A stretch of 64,000 nt of DNA, taken from NCBI RefSeq assembly GCF_018446385.1, contig NC_055992.1:51846799-51910798 (forward strand), read 5' to 3'. Of the stretch, positions 44,602 through 55,975 are shown piece by piece (the stretch's first letter is position 1; every line of letters begins with the position of its first letter). The stretch comes from Zingiber officinale (Eukaryota > Streptophyta > Magnoliopsida > Zingiberales > Zingiberaceae). A program made the position numbers and the translations under genes. The notes under the pieces were generated by a model, which saw only the letters and a program-made list of their open reading frames with translations, was not told the origin of the DNA and searched no databases.

Positions 44602-47259
44602 TGTAAAATACCGGAAAATAGGCGAATCTTAATAAAGGAATTTTTCAGAATTTTGGACATTTTTCGGGAATTTTTCGGAGCTCGTACGGACGAGTTGACG
44701 GGGATAAGAACGGGGTCCGGAAAAGCCTGTTTAGGTTACCCCGTTTAAATGAGGAAAAGTTGATTTTTCCTTTTCCTTTTAAATTCTTTTTCTCTTTTTC
44801 TTATTTCTTATTCTGTTTTCTTTCTCGCCGAAACATCTCCGCGCGCCTCTTCTCTCCCTCACTCCCGAACCCGACGCCAAGAGCCCTAACCGCAGGCTAC
44901 TCGGCGGTTCTCTCTTCTTCTTCCTCATCCCTTGCCCCTCACGAGGACAGCATCCTCTGCCCTAGCCTTGCCGTGGAGTTCCCAGCGCCGTCGCCGCGAC
45001 AGTTTTCCCTCTCCTCAGCCGTGGCCTAGGGTTTGTGGCAAATCCCTTTATCTTCTCGTCTTCTCCCTCACCGAACCTGATTTCCCCTCTTCTTCTTTTC
45101 TTCTTCTTCTGCCCTAGCGCCGACCAAGTTTATGTTTCACCTCTCTTTATTTCTTCCGGCAGAGCAAGGGCCGACCGACTGTTCTACCTCCTGATCGTCG
45201 GCCATCATCACTCGACTGCCATCATTCATCGCCGGAGGTGCTTCTTGTGTTTGTGGTCATTGTGGTCGCAGGATTCTACCGAGCCTCTTCCCCATCGGTT
45301 GATTGTTGACGCTGGGCCCTGGTTCTTTTCTCCACTGCCGGCTTCTTCTTCCATTAGCCACCGACAGAGAGGGAACGAGGGGCACTGGTTAGGAGAGGCA
45401 GATTTGAGTAGGTATGTGAATATAATTTGGGGATGTTGCATTGAGTTGTTGGCTGATCACAGTGGATTCTGTCACTGTTTATTTCCGCAGCAGTAACTTC
45501 TAGTTCCGGTCATTATATCACCAAGGCACGCGTCTCCGACAGTGACTCAACAGTCGGGCATACGCAATTGGGTGAGTTTTGGATTAAGGTAAATGCATGG
45601 TTGTGAGTATAATTGTGGATTTCATGGTTGTAGGATTATGTTGAGTTAATCTAATTTGGAATTTCTTAATTCGATTAGGATTTAGTTTAGCTAACTAATG
45701 TGTGATAGAAGTTGCTAAACTAAATATTGGTGATACAGGAGCTTGACGCGAGACGTGTTTCTCAATTATTGGATTTGGACCACTTTATTGGAGGCGGGTA
45801 CTTTGACTTGTGTCTTTTGATATGCATGATAATATGTTTAACATATAACAGTAATTGTGTTACCTGTTTATTTCGGTTGGTCACTACATGATTAGTACAT
45901 GTTGTTTGTTTATTTATTCTGCACTGCATATTATCTACCTGATCACATATGCCTTAGGTAGTGACCTAACCACATGCTCTATTATGGACCTAGGGTTTAT
46001 TTGATACCCTCTTCGATTTGTGTACCTTCTATTTGATACGTCTTCTTGTGGTACACACTTTGTATCTATTTATATGGGTCATGCCATGTTATTCATGAGA
46101 TTGCCATGTTCAGTATCATGCATCATGATTGCATGCTGTGCGATTGTCGGCTCTACTTTGGTTGAGCTCATCGCCAGTTACATGTACTGCACACATCACC
46201 CATGGATTTGTATATCTGGCTGGTGTGTGGCGGTTCTGCTGTTTGGCTCCGTTGGTCAGGTGACTCAGCGTGGTAGCCTCAGTTCGCATTTAGGGTAGCA
46301 GCGGTAGCCGGCAGATGGTGGACTTTGTTTGGCTCCGTTGGTCGGAGACTCAGCGTGGTAGCCGGCAGCCAGTTCGTACCGGGAGATGAGAGCATTGAGC
46401 TCCCCCATTTATGATTTGGGGTCACAGGACAGGAGTACTCCGACAGCATCCCGTTTACTCTGTCATTGCACAGGAGCATTGATTTCAGAGTATGGGGTTG
46501 ACATATGCATTTATTGCATTTTTATTCGCTTGTGATTGCTGCACTTATATGCTGCATTTGTTTGGATGCATTGATTGACATGCATACAGGATTATGACTC
46601 ACTCGGTCTGACGACCTGTTACCTTTATACTTTGATCCGGTCAGTACAGTTATCTTCTGATTTCATTTCAGTTGCATTTATCCTCCTCATATTCAGGAGA
46701 CTGTACGCATGATTAGTGTTGTCTGTTATTTGTTTTATTATTACTTTTCAGGTTGAGGCTGTCCGGAGCAGTTCCAGTCGCTGGCCCCCCCATCTGCACG
46801 TAGAGCTAGTTCTCTACTAGGTTGTTATTTGCTTTATTTTGGTTTTTCTTCCATCAGACTATGTTTTAGTTTTGTTTTGGATTTTATCTATGGATATTGT
46901 ACGGATTGTTACCGTTTGATGGACTTTTGGATGGTTTGGTTTTTATTCTACTATATGCCTGCCTGGACGGCAGAAGAGGTGAGTTCGTTGGATTTGAGCT
47001 TTACGAGTGTAGTGGAGTAGGGTGGATTTCGAGTCAGAGTCCTATTGTTGTTGTTTACTATTATTAACTGCGTGGTTGTGACAGCCAGAGGCTGGATATC
47101 TTTATTAACTGCGTGGTGTTTGTCTTTATTTTTTTTTGTTATCATTCCAGCCGCCTGTGGCTGATGTATATGTGATTTGTAGAAAGTTTTATATTGTCCG
47201 CCGTACAGGGGAGATGCTGTCGAAATTTCTTCGGACAGAGACTCCTCTGGGGCGTGACA
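44602..47259 (+). repeat. 5' LTR of A
   Basis: It starts TGTAAAATACCGG and ends GGGGCGTGACA. A GC- and C/T-rich block (44820-45400) contains overlapping ORFs of 61-153 codons that recur unchanged in the 3' LTR; with no recognisable domain I do not call them genes. It lacks about 55 bp present in the 3' LTR near 54290-54345, and differs in the TTTGGCTCCGTTGGTC repeat near 46230-46370. Confidence 0.93.
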
Positions 47260-47265
47260 ATTTAG

Positions 47266-47278
47266 TGGTATCAGAGCC
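47266..47278 (+). other. Primer binding site of A
   Basis: TGGTATCAGAGCC, six bases after the LTR, matches the tRNA-Met primer. A second copy of the core lies at 47450-47461. Confidence 0.92.
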
Positions 47279-49469
47279 AGGTTTACGATACTTGCTGTGT
47301 GTTCTGGAGTTATACGATCTTTGTTTTCGTATTATGGATACTTTGAATAATCTGATATCAGTTTATTGGGTATCAGCGCGCCAAAGTTTGGCGATAATTA
47401 TTTGATTTTCGTGTGTTGGATTTTCGGGATTTATCTGATACCAATTCATTGGTATCAGAGCAGGGTGTGATACCTGCGTTTGGTATTTTGGACATTTTTA
47501 TACTAGCCCTAGTTGCGAGACAGATTAGTCTAGGCAGTTATTTTGGGTTGCACGGATTTTCCGTTTCGATTTTGTTATGGATTTCCGTTATTGATTTATA
47601 TGGATTTCCGGTGTTGTTTTCTCGTACGGAATTCCGAGGTCAATTTGGGGACTGGACAGCGACGGAACATCTCCAGACGGCATATAGGTATGATGTTTAA
47701 TTTTATAGTTTATGACAGGTATTAGCATTCTTTATTTAGTACCTGTCTGGTTGCTGTAGCACATATTTTTTGTGATGAGTTAGCCATTAAGCATGGTTGA
47801 CCTTAATAGAGATCAAGGATTATAGTCTCTGGTGATTTTTCACATCATACCATCAGTAGATTTTAGCTTCTGTTACTATTAGTAGGAGATGGAGGCACAT
47901 ACCAGCCTCTGCTATTGTTAGCTGGGTAGTGGATGATACCTACATATTTATGTTGTTTTAGCCAGTGGAGGTTTTATACTCATATCTTTTGGATATTAGG
48001 ATACCCGATATGATGAAAAATTGTTCATTAGGGGAGTTACCATGTTTGATCATTATTGAGAATGGTTTGAGGTTGAGGGATATTGTGAGATCAGATATTT
48101 TGATGTGTTGATTTCTAATGATTTAAGAGAGTAAATGTTATGTGGTTGTTGATGATCTTTTAGTGGATAACTATTTTGATGATCTTTTATTTGGGTTGTC
48201 ATTGATGGTGATATAGTGAGTATCATGTATGGTGTTCACAGGTTGATGTTTATAGTTGGTGATCAGATTATAAATTGGAAGCTAGAGAGTTTATGTGCCT
48301 ATGAGATTTTTGATTTTAATAAATCTGGTTAATTATGGTTAGTTAACAGGATGATAAAATTGATATTTGTTTCATCTGATATTGAACTATGTGGATAAAT
48401 AATGATTTGATGTTTTGAATGCTAACTTACCCTCATGGAGAGTAGAGACTTATTCATCTGATATTAGTGGGCTGATATTTTGAGGATAAAAAAAAAATGA
48501 GGGTGTCTTGATGATATTGAATTCTAGCTTTTTCTTTTGGGTCGTACACATTTATTCATATGATATTATGTGGATTGACATTCTCTAGTTTGAGATGATG
48601 TATTAGTGTTGAATTGACCCATGAACTGATTTAGTTATTTGATAATGTAGTATACCATTTGATCGTAGTTTGATATACCTTAGTTGCTTGTGGAGGATTA
48701 AGGTATTCTTGATTAGTTAGTAGATGAATGATTTAGTTTTGTTGGTTGATCAGTAGAGGATTGTCATACTCTATTCTTAGAGGTTTGAACCTTTAGGTTG
48801 TTTGTGCTTAGTTATGTATCTAGAGCACATTTGAGTACATGCTTTGTACTGACGTGGAAAGGACGGATTCAGCCGTATATCATTGTCGGCTTGGATAGGT
48901 TATAGAGGATCGATGTATCCTATTCCATGAAAACTTTGACCATGGACTGTATATATCTGGTGGGATAATTTAGAGGGTGCATTGGGATATATGACCCCGC
49001 TGATGTAAGGAAGTGTAGAGTTAATTGCTTAACACTTATGGGATACACTCGTTACTAGTGTATACTGGGAGAGTACATTTGGATTTATGATGATAAAATT
49101 CTTCCCATTTGATATAGTCTTGGTAGGGTATGACATTGACTTGCAATGTTATACCACGGCTGTGTATATTTTTCTTGTCCGATACTAGTTCCTTTGAACT
49201 TAGAGCAGGGTTGTTACTGGATGATTAGGCTGCTCCATTTTGAGTTGCTTTTGATTGATGTATTCATGCTTGATACATATGCATGAATTTTGTTTAGATA
49301 TACCCGTAACCCATGAGTGTTGGTAGCATAAGGTTGGTCTCTTTGATTGAGCTGGTATGCTGATTTTGCATGTCTATATTGCACGTATATGATGATTGTT
49401 ATGTGTTGTAAGAGTCCTGGGTGGACTGTCCATTTGTAAGTAGTATATGTATCCATGTTCTGATATGGT

Positions 49470-49960
49470 TTGAAGGTTCCTTGTGAATCATAGATATGTA
49501 GTTGGGTGTATGTATCTGGAGGTATTATTGAAGATATCTTGTTGATTAAATCCGAGATGTAGTATATGTACATCGGTGGTGTTTTGTTGGAGGCATTTTG
49601 TCGATTTAATCTGAGTTGTGATATGTACATATGTGTTTGGTGTGGTATCTGAGGTATCTTTTGATTATGTTTGATTTTATGAGTGCACCTGGGTTTAGTA
49701 GGTTTTATTGGAAGTATATGTTGGTTATACTATATGTTATGTGAGTGTTGTTTGAGGTGTATTGTTGATTTTACCTACATTGATTTTGCACACGTGTTCG
49801 GTATGTATTGTTGGAGGTATCATACTGAATATACCTGAGTTGTGAGTATGATTGGTGTATAATAATTGGAGGATTTTGTTGATCATACATATGTTGTGTG
49901 AGCATGAGTGCTAGGTGTATACATTGGTAGCAGTATGATGATTCTACTTATACTGAATGC
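49470..49960 (+). repeat. Degenerate tandem repeat in the interior of A
   Basis: About six to eight poorly conserved units of roughly 65-75 bp with the shared core TTGGAGGTAT…TTGATT…CCTGAGTTGTGA…ATGTACAT. Units are visible by eye; the exact period and copy number need a dot plot. Confidence 0.6.
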
Positions 49961-50179
49961 AGAATGTGGAGTGACTGCATTATGTCATTTGTTGAATTAA
50001 CCCATCAACTAATTTTCCTATCGGTGGATGACCCACTAGGATGTTGATAGAGTTGATGATGAATTTGATTAGTTACTAGGTTGTTATATCCTAGGATAAC
50101 CACAGCGAATTGTGGTAGGAGATCTTGTCAGTCTCTAATGGATAGTTAGGTGCCTTCGGGTACTTAGGTATTGTTTTGT

Positions 50180-50370
50180 GGTGGAGCGTTGCTCCCACAT
50201 ATCACGGATTGCTGGTAGCGGAGCATTGCTCCTATATTTATTGCAGATACATATTTCAGATTATTTGTGGTGGAGTGTTGCTCCCACATATTGAGGATTT
50301 CTTGTGGTAGAGCGTTGCTTCCACATATGTAGTATTTCCTGTGATGGAGCGTTGCTCTCACCCTGGAGGA
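50180..50370 (+). repeat. GGAGC-N3-GCTCC palindrome series in A
   Basis: Five spaced copies of (T/C)GGAGCGTTGCTCCCACATAT and variants lie at about 50178, 50217, 50272, 50308 and 50345. Each has 5-bp arms around a GTT or ATT loop; two have lost arm bases. Confidence 0.75.
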
Positions 50371-50449
50371 TTTATTCTTTGGTGATTTATGTTATTGATG
50401 ATCAGATTTTTCGATTTATTATTGGAGATCTTATGGATAGGAATGTCTA

Positions 50450-51580
50450 TGATACGGACATTAGGTGTATTGGTTTTTGCCATATAGGCTTACAGTACCT
50501 TAGATATTTTCAGGGACTCGATGATCCCGGTATGTCGAGGATGTTTGGATAGGTGTCCATTATCTTTGTGGACGATGTTGTGATTTATTACGGATCCGAG
50601 GTGAGTCACGTACACTATCTTTGTATAGATCTAGAGATGATTCGACGAGAACATCTATATGTGATTATCAGTAGTGTTGGTTTGGATTGTCTTTTGTTAT
50701 GATGTTTGGGACACACGGTCACCAGTAGGAGTGTACCGTGGTTCCACAGGAGATAGAGGTTGTTACCGTTGGGAGCAGCCGAAATCAGTGTAGGAGATCC
50801 GCAGTCTTTTGTTACTCACAGGATATTACAGACCTTTCGTCAAGGGTTTCTTCCGCATAGCTATGCTACTTTCACGCGTGACCATGAAAGACGTGAAGTT
50901 TACTTGGACTAAGGATTGCAAGACCAGCTTCTAGGAGCTGAAGCGGAGACTAGTGTCGGCTTTGATTTTTGGTTTTTACCTTCTGGAGAGGACGGATATG
51001 TCCTCTACACCAACGCATCTATTCAGGATTTGAGCGCTGTTCTGATGCAGCACGATATGTTAGTCTCTTATGATTCTCGTCGGTTGAAGGAGCATGAGAA
51101 GGTCTACCCTGTACATGATCTGTAAATGGCCGCTGTTATTTTTGCCCTGAAGATTTGGCGGCAGTACCTGTATGATATTACATTGAGATTCTCACTGACC
51201 ATCGGAATCTCAAATATCTGTTCACTCAGAAGGAACTTAATCTTCGACCGAGGAGATAGATGGAGTTCTTGAAGGATTATGATTGTACCATTAGCTATCA
51301 CCTGGGAAAAGCTAATGTGGTTACCGATGCACTTAGCTAGAGGTCTAGAGGGACTTTAGCTTGCCACCGAGTTGTGGTCACAGATTTGATTCAGGATTTC
51401 TCTGAGTTAGACATTGAGGAGCAGGGACAGACAGAGCAGGGTATTCTTGTTACCATAGTTGCTCAGTCGTTAATCAGGACGAGAATCCGAGAGGCCCAGT
51501 TGTTGGGACCTCATAGAGCTCAACGTGAGGCAAAGTGGTCCATACTATCGGACAGAAGATGTTAGAGGCATATGACTGCT
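50450..51580 (+). pseudogene. Element A: remnant of RT and RNase H
   Basis: Shifting frames give the RT active site FVDDVVIYY (50565-50591), LHYLCIDLEMIRREHLY, the connection region, and RNase H (50916-51125: GYVLYTNASIQDLSAVLMQH, RRLKEHEKVYPVHDL). The RNase H catalytic Asp in YTDAS reads Asn, and a stop replaces the catalytic Glu codon at 51123-51125. A spacer frame (51374-51565) follows. The sequence then joins the integrase C-terminal region near 51535, so the integrase zinc finger and catalytic core are deleted. Confidence 0.8.
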
Positions 51581-52043
51581 AGAAGAGTTACGCTGACCGG
51601 AGTGGGAGACTCTTAGAGTTCTCCATTTGTGACCAGGTAATTTTGCGAGTTTCACCCAAGAAAGGGGTGAAGAGATTGACCTCAGAGGTAAGCTAGCTCT
51701 GTGATACATTGGACCTTTCTAGATCTTAGAAAGGATTGGAGCAGTAGCTCACTAGTTGGTAGTATCGCCGTCGTTGATTGGCGTACACGATGTATTTCAT
51801 GTATCCATGCTGAGGAGATACGTGCCCGACCCGACGCATGTACTGGCAGATATTCCAGTTCCAGTTCAGCCTGACATTACCTATGAGGAGGCTCCGGTAC
51901 GGATTCTGGACCGGAAAGAGCGTCAGTTGCGGAACAAGACTATCCGGCTGGTTAAAGTCGGATGGCAGCATCATTCGGACGAGGAGGCTACTTGGGAGCT
52001 CGAGGATACTATCCGAACTCGATATCCCCATCTTTTCACTTGA
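51580..52043 (+). pseudogene. Element A: integrase C-terminal tail and intact chromodomain
   Basis: The 51580-51755 part is frameshifted (GPY/F-like region with FHPRKGVKRL). From 51756 a clean 95-codon frame gives SLIGVHDVFHVSMLRRYV, ITYEEAPVRILDRKERQL and the chromodomain WQHHSDEEATWELEDTIR to RYPHLFT and the stop at 52043. It matches the Tekay/Del type of chromodomain. The intact end is the best-kept coding part of A, but it has no integrase core to act with. Confidence 0.85.
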
Positions 52044-52141
52044 GGTATGTGAGTTTATTTACCGTTCAGCATTTGTTATTATTATCTGTTATTAGTATTT
52101 GCTGATGGTAAATAATGAAATTTGGGGACCAAATTTTTATT

Positions 52142-52153
52142 AGTGGGGGAGAA
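52142..52153 (+). other. Polypurine tract of A
   Basis: AGTGGGGGAGAA directly before the LTR start TGTAAAATACC. Confidence 0.9.
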
Positions 52154-54858
52154 TGTAAAATACCGGAAAATAGGCGAATCTTAATAAAGGAATTTTTCAG
52201 AATTTTGGACATTTTTTGGGAATTTTTCGGAGCTCGTACGGACGAGTTGACGGGGATAAGAACGGGGTCCGGAAAAGCCTGTTTAGGTTACCCCGTTTAA
52301 ATGAGGAAAAGTTGATTTTTCCTTTTCCTTTTAAATTCTTTTTCTCTTTTTCTTATTTCTTATTCTGTTTTCTTTCTCGCCGAAACATCTCCGCGCGCCT
52401 CTTCTCTCCCTCACTCCCGAACCCGACGCCAAGAGCCCTAACCGCCGGCTACTCGGCGGTTCTCTCTTCTTCTTCCTCATCCCTTGCCCCTCACGAGGAC
52501 AGCATCCTCTGCCCTAGCCTTGCCGTGGAGTTCCCAGCGCCGTCGCCGCGACAGTTTTCCCTCTCCTCAGCCGTGGCCTAGGGTTTGTGGCAAATCCCTT
52601 TATCTTCTCGTCTTCTCCCTCACCGAACCTGATTTCCCCTCTTCTTCTTTTCTTCTTCTTCTGCCCTAGCGCCGACCAAGTTTATGTTTCACCTCTCTTT
52701 ATTTCTTCCGGCAGAGCAAGGGCCGACCGACTGTTCTACCTCCTGATCGTCGGCCATCATCACTCGACTGCCATCATTCATCGCCGGAGGTGCTTCTTGT
52801 GTTTGTGGTCATTGTGGTCGCAGGATTCTACCGAGCCTCTTCCCCATCGGTTGATTGTTGACGCTGGGCCCTGGTTCTTTTCTCCACTGCCGGCTTCTTC
52901 TTCCATTAGCCACCGACAGAGAGGGAACGAGGGGCACTGGTTAGGAGAGGCAGATTTGAGTAGGTATGTGAATATAATTTGGGGATGTTGCATTGAGTTG
53001 TTGGCTGATCACAGTGGATTCTGTCACTGTTTATTTCCGCAGCAGTAACTTCTAGTTCCGGTCATTATATCACCAAGGCACGCGTCTCCGACAGTGACTC
53101 AACAGTCGGGCATACGCAATTGGGTGAGTTTTGGATTAAGGTAAATGCATGGTTGTGAGTATAATTGTGGATTTCATGGTTGTAGGATTATGTTGAGTTA
53201 ATCTAATTTGGAATTTCTTAATTCGATTAGGATTTAGTTTAGCTAACTAATGTGTGATAGAAGTTGCTAAAATAAATATTGGTGATACAGGAGCTTGACG
53301 CGAGACGTGTTTCTCAATTATTGGATTTGGACCACTTTATTGGAGGCGGGTACTTTGACTTGTGTCTTTTGATATGCATGATAATATGTTTAACATATAA
53401 CAGTAATTGTGTTACCTGTTTATTTCGGTTGGTCACTACATGATTAGTACATGTTGTTTGTTTATTTATTCTGCACTGCATATTATCTACCTGATCACAT
53501 ATGCCTTAGGTAGTGACCTAACCACATGCTCTGTTATATTCTGGACCTAGGGTTTATTTGATACCCTCTTCGATTTGTGTACCTTCTATTTGATACGTCT
53601 TCTTGTGGTACACACTTTGTATCTATTTATATGGGTCATGCCATGTTATTCATGAGATTGCCATGTTCAGTATCATGCATCATGATTGCATGCTGTGCGA
53701 TTGTCGGCTCTACTTTGGTTGAGCTCATCGCCAGTCACACATCACCCATGGATTTGTATATCCGGTGTGTGGCGGTTCTGCTTTTTGGCTCCGTTGGTCG
53801 GTGACTCAGCGTGCCGCTCTGTTTGGCTCCGTTGGCATTTAGGGTAGCAGCGTCGGCAGATGGTGGACTTTGTTTGGCTCCGTTGGTCGGCTCAGCGTGG
53901 TAGCTGGCAGAGATATCCTCCCCGTCACCGGGAGATGAGAGCATTGAGCTCCCCCATTTATGATTTGGGGTCACAGGACAGGAGTACTCCGACAGCATCC
54001 CGTTTACTCTGTCATTGCACAGGAGCATTGATTTCAGAGTATGGGGTTGACATATGCATTTATTGCATTTTTATTCGCTTGTGATTGCTGCACTTATATG
54101 CTGCATTTGTTTGGATGCATTGATTGACATGCATACAGGATTATGACTCACTCGGTCTGACGACCTGTTACCTTTATACTTTGATCCGGTCAGTACAGTT
54201 ATCTTCTGATTTCATTTCAGTTGCATTTATCCTCCTCATATTCAGGAGACTGTACGCATGATTAGTGTTGTCTGTTATTTGTTTTATTATGCATATCAGT
54301 TGTACCTGCTGAGTGTTGGACTCACCCCGCCTCCATTGTTGATATATTTTCAGGTTGAGGCTGTCCGGAGCAGTTCCAGTCGCTGGCCCCCCATCTGCAC
54401 GTAGAGCTAGTTCTCTACTAGGTTGTTATTTGCTTTATTTTGGTTTTTCTTCCATCAGACTATGTTTTAGTTTTGTTTTGGATTTTATCTATGGATATTG
54501 TACGGATTGTTACCGTTTGATGGACTTTTGGATGGTTTGGTTTTTATTCTACTATATGCCTGCCTGGACGGCAGAAGAGGTGAGTTCGTTGGATTTGAGC
54601 TTTACGAGTGTAGTGGAGTAGGGTGGATTTCGAGTCAGAGTCCTATTGTTGTTGTTTACTATTATTAACTGCGTGGTTGTGACAGCCAGAGGCTGGATAT
54701 CTTTATTAACTGCGTGGTGTTTGTCTTTATTTTTTTGTTATCATTCCAGCCGCCTGTGGCTGATGTATATGTGATATGTAGAAAGTTTCATATTGTCCGC
54801 CGTACAGGGGAGATGCTGCCGAAATTTCTTCGGACAGAGACTCCTCTGGGGCGTGACA
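52154..54858 (+). repeat. 3' LTR of A
   Basis: Near copy of the 5' LTR. Differences I see include TTTTTCGGG to TTTTTTGGG, CGCAGG to CGCCGG, CTAAACT to CTAAAAT, a TATTC insertion near 53535, and the indels noted for the 5' LTR. It ends GCGTGACA, followed by the TSD CCAAG. Confidence 0.93.
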
Positions 54859-54863
54859 CCAAG

Positions 54864-55925
54864 TAACTTTTAAGCAAGAAAACCAATAAAAGATCCTTAA
54901 TAGTTCATGGAGAGAATCTTGCACTAGTGTGGATACACAATATTTTCCCTAACCTATTTAAAATATTTTTGGCCAAAATTCTAGGGTTAGGTACTCCTTT
55001 GATCAAGCATAATTTAGGTATAAAAACATGAAGAAAATCCTTCCTACATAGCATAGAAAAAATATCATGAAATAAGGACTTGTTTAAACCTTCCTAGATT
55101 TGAAAACCCTTTCTTTGGCCGAATTTTTCTTAAATTCTTTCCTAGGTTTTCTAATCCTTATAGAATCCGAAAATCACATAAAAATCCTTGTACCACAGGT
55201 GAGGGGAAGCTTACATCCTTTTCGCTTGTGGATCTAAGGTATGGTGATGAAAGAAGTAGCCTCTCCTTCTAGTTCCTTTCCCTTGATTCCCTTGCTTAGT
55301 CCTCCTTGTATCTTAGGCTTTCTTAGGAAGAAAACCTTGGCTTTGGGGCCGAAGATGGAGGAGAGGGGACTGATGGTTTCGGTGAGGGAGAGGAAGAATG
55401 AGAGAAAATGAGAGAAAAATAAACTTCTCTTTTCTTACTCCCTTTTATGTTAAGGGGGAAGAGGTAGCAAAATTGATTTTTGCTTTCCTTCTCCCTTAGC
55501 CTTTTTTTCTATTTCCTATTTATTTTATTTATTCATTTATTCTTACCATTCATGATGAAATAAGGGGGATTGAATCCTCTTAATTCCCTCTTTAATTTTC
55601 GGCAAGAACAAAGAGGAAGAGGGAGAGAAAGGGAGGAAGGCAAGTTGCCTTTCTCTTGCTCCTTTCTTGTTTTCTTTTGGCTAGCTTTTACTCTTACCTT
55701 TATCATGAGTTTCCCTCCTTTGTTATCAACATCTTCTCTCTATCCCAATTGGTTTCTATTAATTAATTCTATGAAATATAATATAAGAGGTTCATGGTTC
55801 AATCCTTGACCTCCTCTTCTTTTTATTTCATTTTATTTCTTTTTGCTTCAACTCACTTCCTATTATTTTTCTAATGAAAAATCCCAAATTCATATATTTA
55901 TCTTACAAGCTTAGTGGGTATTACA
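54864..55925 (-). repeat. 3' LTR of B, proximal segment
   Basis: It resumes B's LTR after A. The minus-strand LTR start TGTAATACCCACT lies at 55925. It corresponds to the first 1.05 kb of D. A pol III B-box-like GGTTCAATCC lies near 55796. The 79-codon ORF at 55570 is incidental. Confidence 0.92.
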
Positions 55926-55975
55926 GTACCCCGTACCTCATAAAAAGTTCATCCTCAAACTTTAAAATAGTTACA
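55926..55975 (-). other. Element B: collapsed 3' end with weak polypurine tract
   Basis: On the minus strand, TTTGAGGATGAACTTTTTATG and GAGGTACGGGGTAC precede the LTR. This is the usual segment after the pol stop with a mutated PPT. It follows the RNase H stop by only a few bases, so integrase was lost in one deletion. Confidence 0.65.

Larger units (their letters stand above)
47279..50449 (+). other. Element A: non-coding interior where gag and protease should be
   Basis: About 3.2 kb rich in T and G with no ORF resembling gag. It contains a second PBS core (47450), degenerate tandem repeats (49470-49960) and a GGAGC palindrome series (50180-50370). The 138-codon minus-strand ORF at 49214-49630 is made of the repeat and is rejected. 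Confidence 0.75.
44602..54858 (+). mobile_element. Element A: Tekay-like chromovirus, near-identical LTRs around a decayed interior
   Basis: LTRs are 44602-47259 and 52154-54858, both TGTAAAATACCGG…GGGGCGTGACA. The TSD is CCAAG at 44597-44601 and 54859-54863. PBS and PPT are present. The 4.9-kb interior has no recognisable gag or protease, an RT remnant, a damaged RNase H, no integrase core, and an intact chromodomain end. The LTRs differ at only a handful of bases apart from indels, which implies a recent insertion of an already defective element. Confidence 0.93.

Noticed and set aside
45035-45496. 153-codon ORF in the 5' LTR of A, repeated exactly at 52587-53048, in a GC-rich block that looks gene-like
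   Set aside because: It recurs only because the LTR is duplicated, overlaps other ORFs in other frames, and shows no domain. A captured host exon cannot be excluded but is not supported by the sequence alone.
49214-49630. 138-codon minus-strand ORF in the interior of A
   Set aside because: It lies across degenerate tandem repeats and has no protein-like features beyond the repeat.
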